Source: SKPH01 sp051748565 (lineage in GTDB: Bacteria; Bacillota; Dethiobacteria; DTU022). Taken from it: a DNA stretch of 7,243 nt. The translations under genes and the position numbers were made by a program. Below, one piece after another: positions 5,980 to 7,243 of this stretch. The notes below the pieces were generated by a model that did not search any database, was not told the origin of the DNA, and saw only the letters and a program-made list of their open reading frames with translations. Location of the stretch: contig JBNJHN010000079.1 of NCBI GenBank assembly GCA_051748565.1, positions 1 through 7,243 on the forward strand, in the 5' to 3' direction. Every line of letters starts with the position of its first letter. The stretch's first letter is position 1.

Positions 5980-7138
5980 GGAAACCTCTGATTACCACAA
6001 CCGGTGTACCGGCATCTGCAGAACCGCTGACCAGGTCGGCAAGGCTTGCCAGGATATCTTCCATACAGCGGGGTGTGGTCCCCTCCTTATCGATAGAGTC
6101 CTCAGACAAATCCCGGCGGCTGTTATCAGATAATATGGCCTCGATTTCATCAGCGCTTTTTTTCTCTTCGTGAAAGCAATGGTCTGCCAGGTATTTATAT
6201 TTAAAGCCCTCACGGACACAATTCAATCCATCGGTAACTGCAAAAGCTGCCCGCGGATCGGCAAGCTCATAGATACCACTGGATGGATCAAGATAAGCTC
6301 CGTCTCCGTAGATCATCACTTCCACTTCAATATTCAGGTCTTCTTTTATTTTTTCTTTAAGTTGATTAACTACCTGCAAACCATTCCTCGGCGCTAATTT
6401 AAGTTTTTCACCTGAGGACATGTTGCTGCCTAAAAGGCCCCATTCTGAGAATGACACACCATCGTTACATACTTGATCAAGTGAAATACAGTTCTGAAAT
6501 TTACTGCTTATTGTTTTTTTAGTCGCTTCCCGTGTATGAATATCGGCCGCTATAACACCGTCCGGTTTGAAACCAAGAATATGCAGGGGGTTATTTGATA
6601 AGAAGATAACAGATCTAGCCCCTTCCTTTTCGATAGTCTCCCTGTATAGATTAATATAGTCCACACCGGTAATCGGGTGCTTGAATTCATAGCCCTTAAG
6701 GTCTTCGGGGCCAATCAGATCTTTACCCAGCTTTTCGATAAATTCGTTGTCAATCACCTGGTTCCCAACTTCGTCATCCGGGAATGAAAGCTGCACTACA
6801 ACTTCTCCCTGGGGTACAGATCTGGCTATCCCCTTCATGATCATCGAAAAACGGTTACGGCTGGCAATGGGGAAAACAACCGCGATTCTTCCACTTTTTG
6901 TTAATTTTAATTTGCCACCTATTTCCCTGGCAACATCATCGATCGTAACATAGTTATTTTGAGCACGTGCCACAATTGATTCAGTAATACAAATAACATC
7001 TCCATCACCCAACAGGCCATCACTGTGACAAAGGGCTAAAGGTTCCATTAACTTTTCCACGATATCCATTCCGGGTAATATTACACCCATTTTTAGCCCA
7101 TAGGCCAGGGGCCCAATATAATCAGGCAACTTTAGCAT
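5972..7138 (-). CDS. Coenzyme F420-0:L-glutamate ligase (CofE)-like protein
   Basis: This 388-residue protein resembles the CofE family, whose archaeal and actinobacterial members add glutamate to F420-0 using GTP and divalent metal. Family-like segments are the N-terminal loop GVILPGMDIVEKL (18-30), then GDVICITESIVARAQN (46-61), and near the C-terminal half SEWGLLGSN (231-239) and VMIYGDGAYLDPSSGIYELADP (274-295). Canonical CofE is about 250 residues, so this is a long form with extra internal sequence and a polar C-terminal tail (about 323-360). Many Clostridia carry such long homologues although F420 is not generally known in them, so the actual substrate is uncertain. No other F420 gene lies in the window. 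The ATG start has AGGAGG (7152-7147) at 8 bases spacing. Its stop overlaps the 3' end of lnt by 8 bases on the opposite strand. It is likely cytoplasmic, with no signal or membrane segment seen. Confidence 0.78.
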   Translation of the reverse strand: MLKLPDYIGPLAYGLKMGVILPGMDIVEKLMEPLALCHSDGLLGDGDVICITESIVARAQNNYVTIDDVAREIGGKLKLTKSGRIAVVFPIASRNRFSMIMKGIARSVPQGEVVVQLSFPDDEVGNQVIDNEFIEKLGKDLIGPEDLKGYEFKHPITGVDYINLYRETIEKEGARSVIFLSNNPLHILGFKPDGVIAADIHTREATKKTISSKFQNCISLDQVCNDGVSFSEWGLLGSNMSSGEKLKLAPRNGLQVVNQLKEKIKEDLNIEVEVMIYGDGAYLDPSSGIYELADPRAAFAVTDGLNCVREGFKYKYLADHCFHEEKKSADEIEAILSDNSRRDLSEDSIDKEGTTPRCMEDILASLADLVSGSADAGTPVVVIRGFLK

Positions 7139-7183
7139 TCTTAATTCCTCCTATCTCTTAATTTGAAAAATATTACTTGATAT

Positions 7184-7208
7184 CTCCGTTATTCATAGGA
7201 TTACGGAG
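7184..7208. repeat. Inverted repeat upstream of the CofE-like gene
   Basis: CTCCGTTAT (7184-7192) and ATTACGGAG (7200-7208) pair at eight of nine positions around a 7-base centre. It lies across the candidate promoter, so it could be a repressor site. Transcribed from upstream it could also form a hairpin, but no T-run follows directly. Confidence 0.4.
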
Positions 7209-7216
7209 CATTACAA
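7188..7216 (-). promoter_or_regulatory. Candidate promoter for the CofE-like gene
   Basis: On the minus strand TTGTAA (7216-7211) and AATAAC (7193-7188) are separated by 17 bases, each matching its consensus at four of six positions. The predicted start near 7181 leaves a leader of about 43 bases. An inverted repeat overlaps the spacer and the -10. Confidence 0.35.
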
Positions 7217-7243
7217 CCTAACTTATGTAGCCGATGATATCCA

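Noticed and set aside
5992..6219. Open frames inside the CofE-like gene and other shadow frames on either strand
   Set aside because: They lie wholly within well-supported genes, have no ribosome sites and give no recognisable protein features.

Overview
The window reads as ordinary chromosome from a Gram-positive, probably clostridial (Firmicutes) anaerobe of moderate-to-low GC. This is inference. It rests on strong AGGAGG-type ribosome sites, frequent TTG starts, sigma-A-like promoter elements, and a HutP-family protein and a DUF4349-type lipoprotein of the kinds common in Clostridia. Seven protein genes are supported. No tRNA, rRNA, CRISPR array, insertion sequence or phage gene is visible, and no gene-free stretch exceeds 300 bases.

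Layout, left to right. (1) A plus-strand DNA amino-methyltransferase (108-1382, TTG start) follows two tandem extended -10 elements. No restriction enzyme lies beside it inside the window. (2) Convergent to it, on the minus strand (1528-2097), is a small membrane protein with a RING/PHD-like C4HC3 zinc domain, a second zinc ribbon and a TM2-like hydrophobic region. (3) Divergent from that is a HutP-family protein (2227-2631, TTG start). (4) 118 bases further on is a DUF4349-type lipoprotein with a coiled coil and a C-terminal membrane segment (2750-3697). (5) A minus-strand MarR-family regulator (3772-4185) has its N-terminal helix encoded upstream of any standard in-frame start. (6) Divergent from it is apolipoprotein N-acyltransferase, lnt (4447-5979). 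(7) Convergent with lnt, overlapping it by 8 bases, is a 388-residue protein related to coenzyme F420-0:glutamate ligase (5972-7138, minus).

The genes do not form one obvious pathway. The clearest functional link is between the DUF4349 lipoprotein, a likely substrate of lipoprotein maturation, and Lnt, which performs the last step of that maturation. The MarR regulator sits between them and shares its upstream region with lnt, so it may control lnt, itself, or both.

I found no convincing new multi-gene system. The items most worth a second look are the MarR start anomaly (an AUA start or a one-base deletion just after an ATG), the HutP-like protein lacking two of the three metal-binding histidines of Bacillus HutP, the membrane-anchored RING-like protein, and the long F420-ligase-like protein. 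Promoter calls were made by eye and are tentative.
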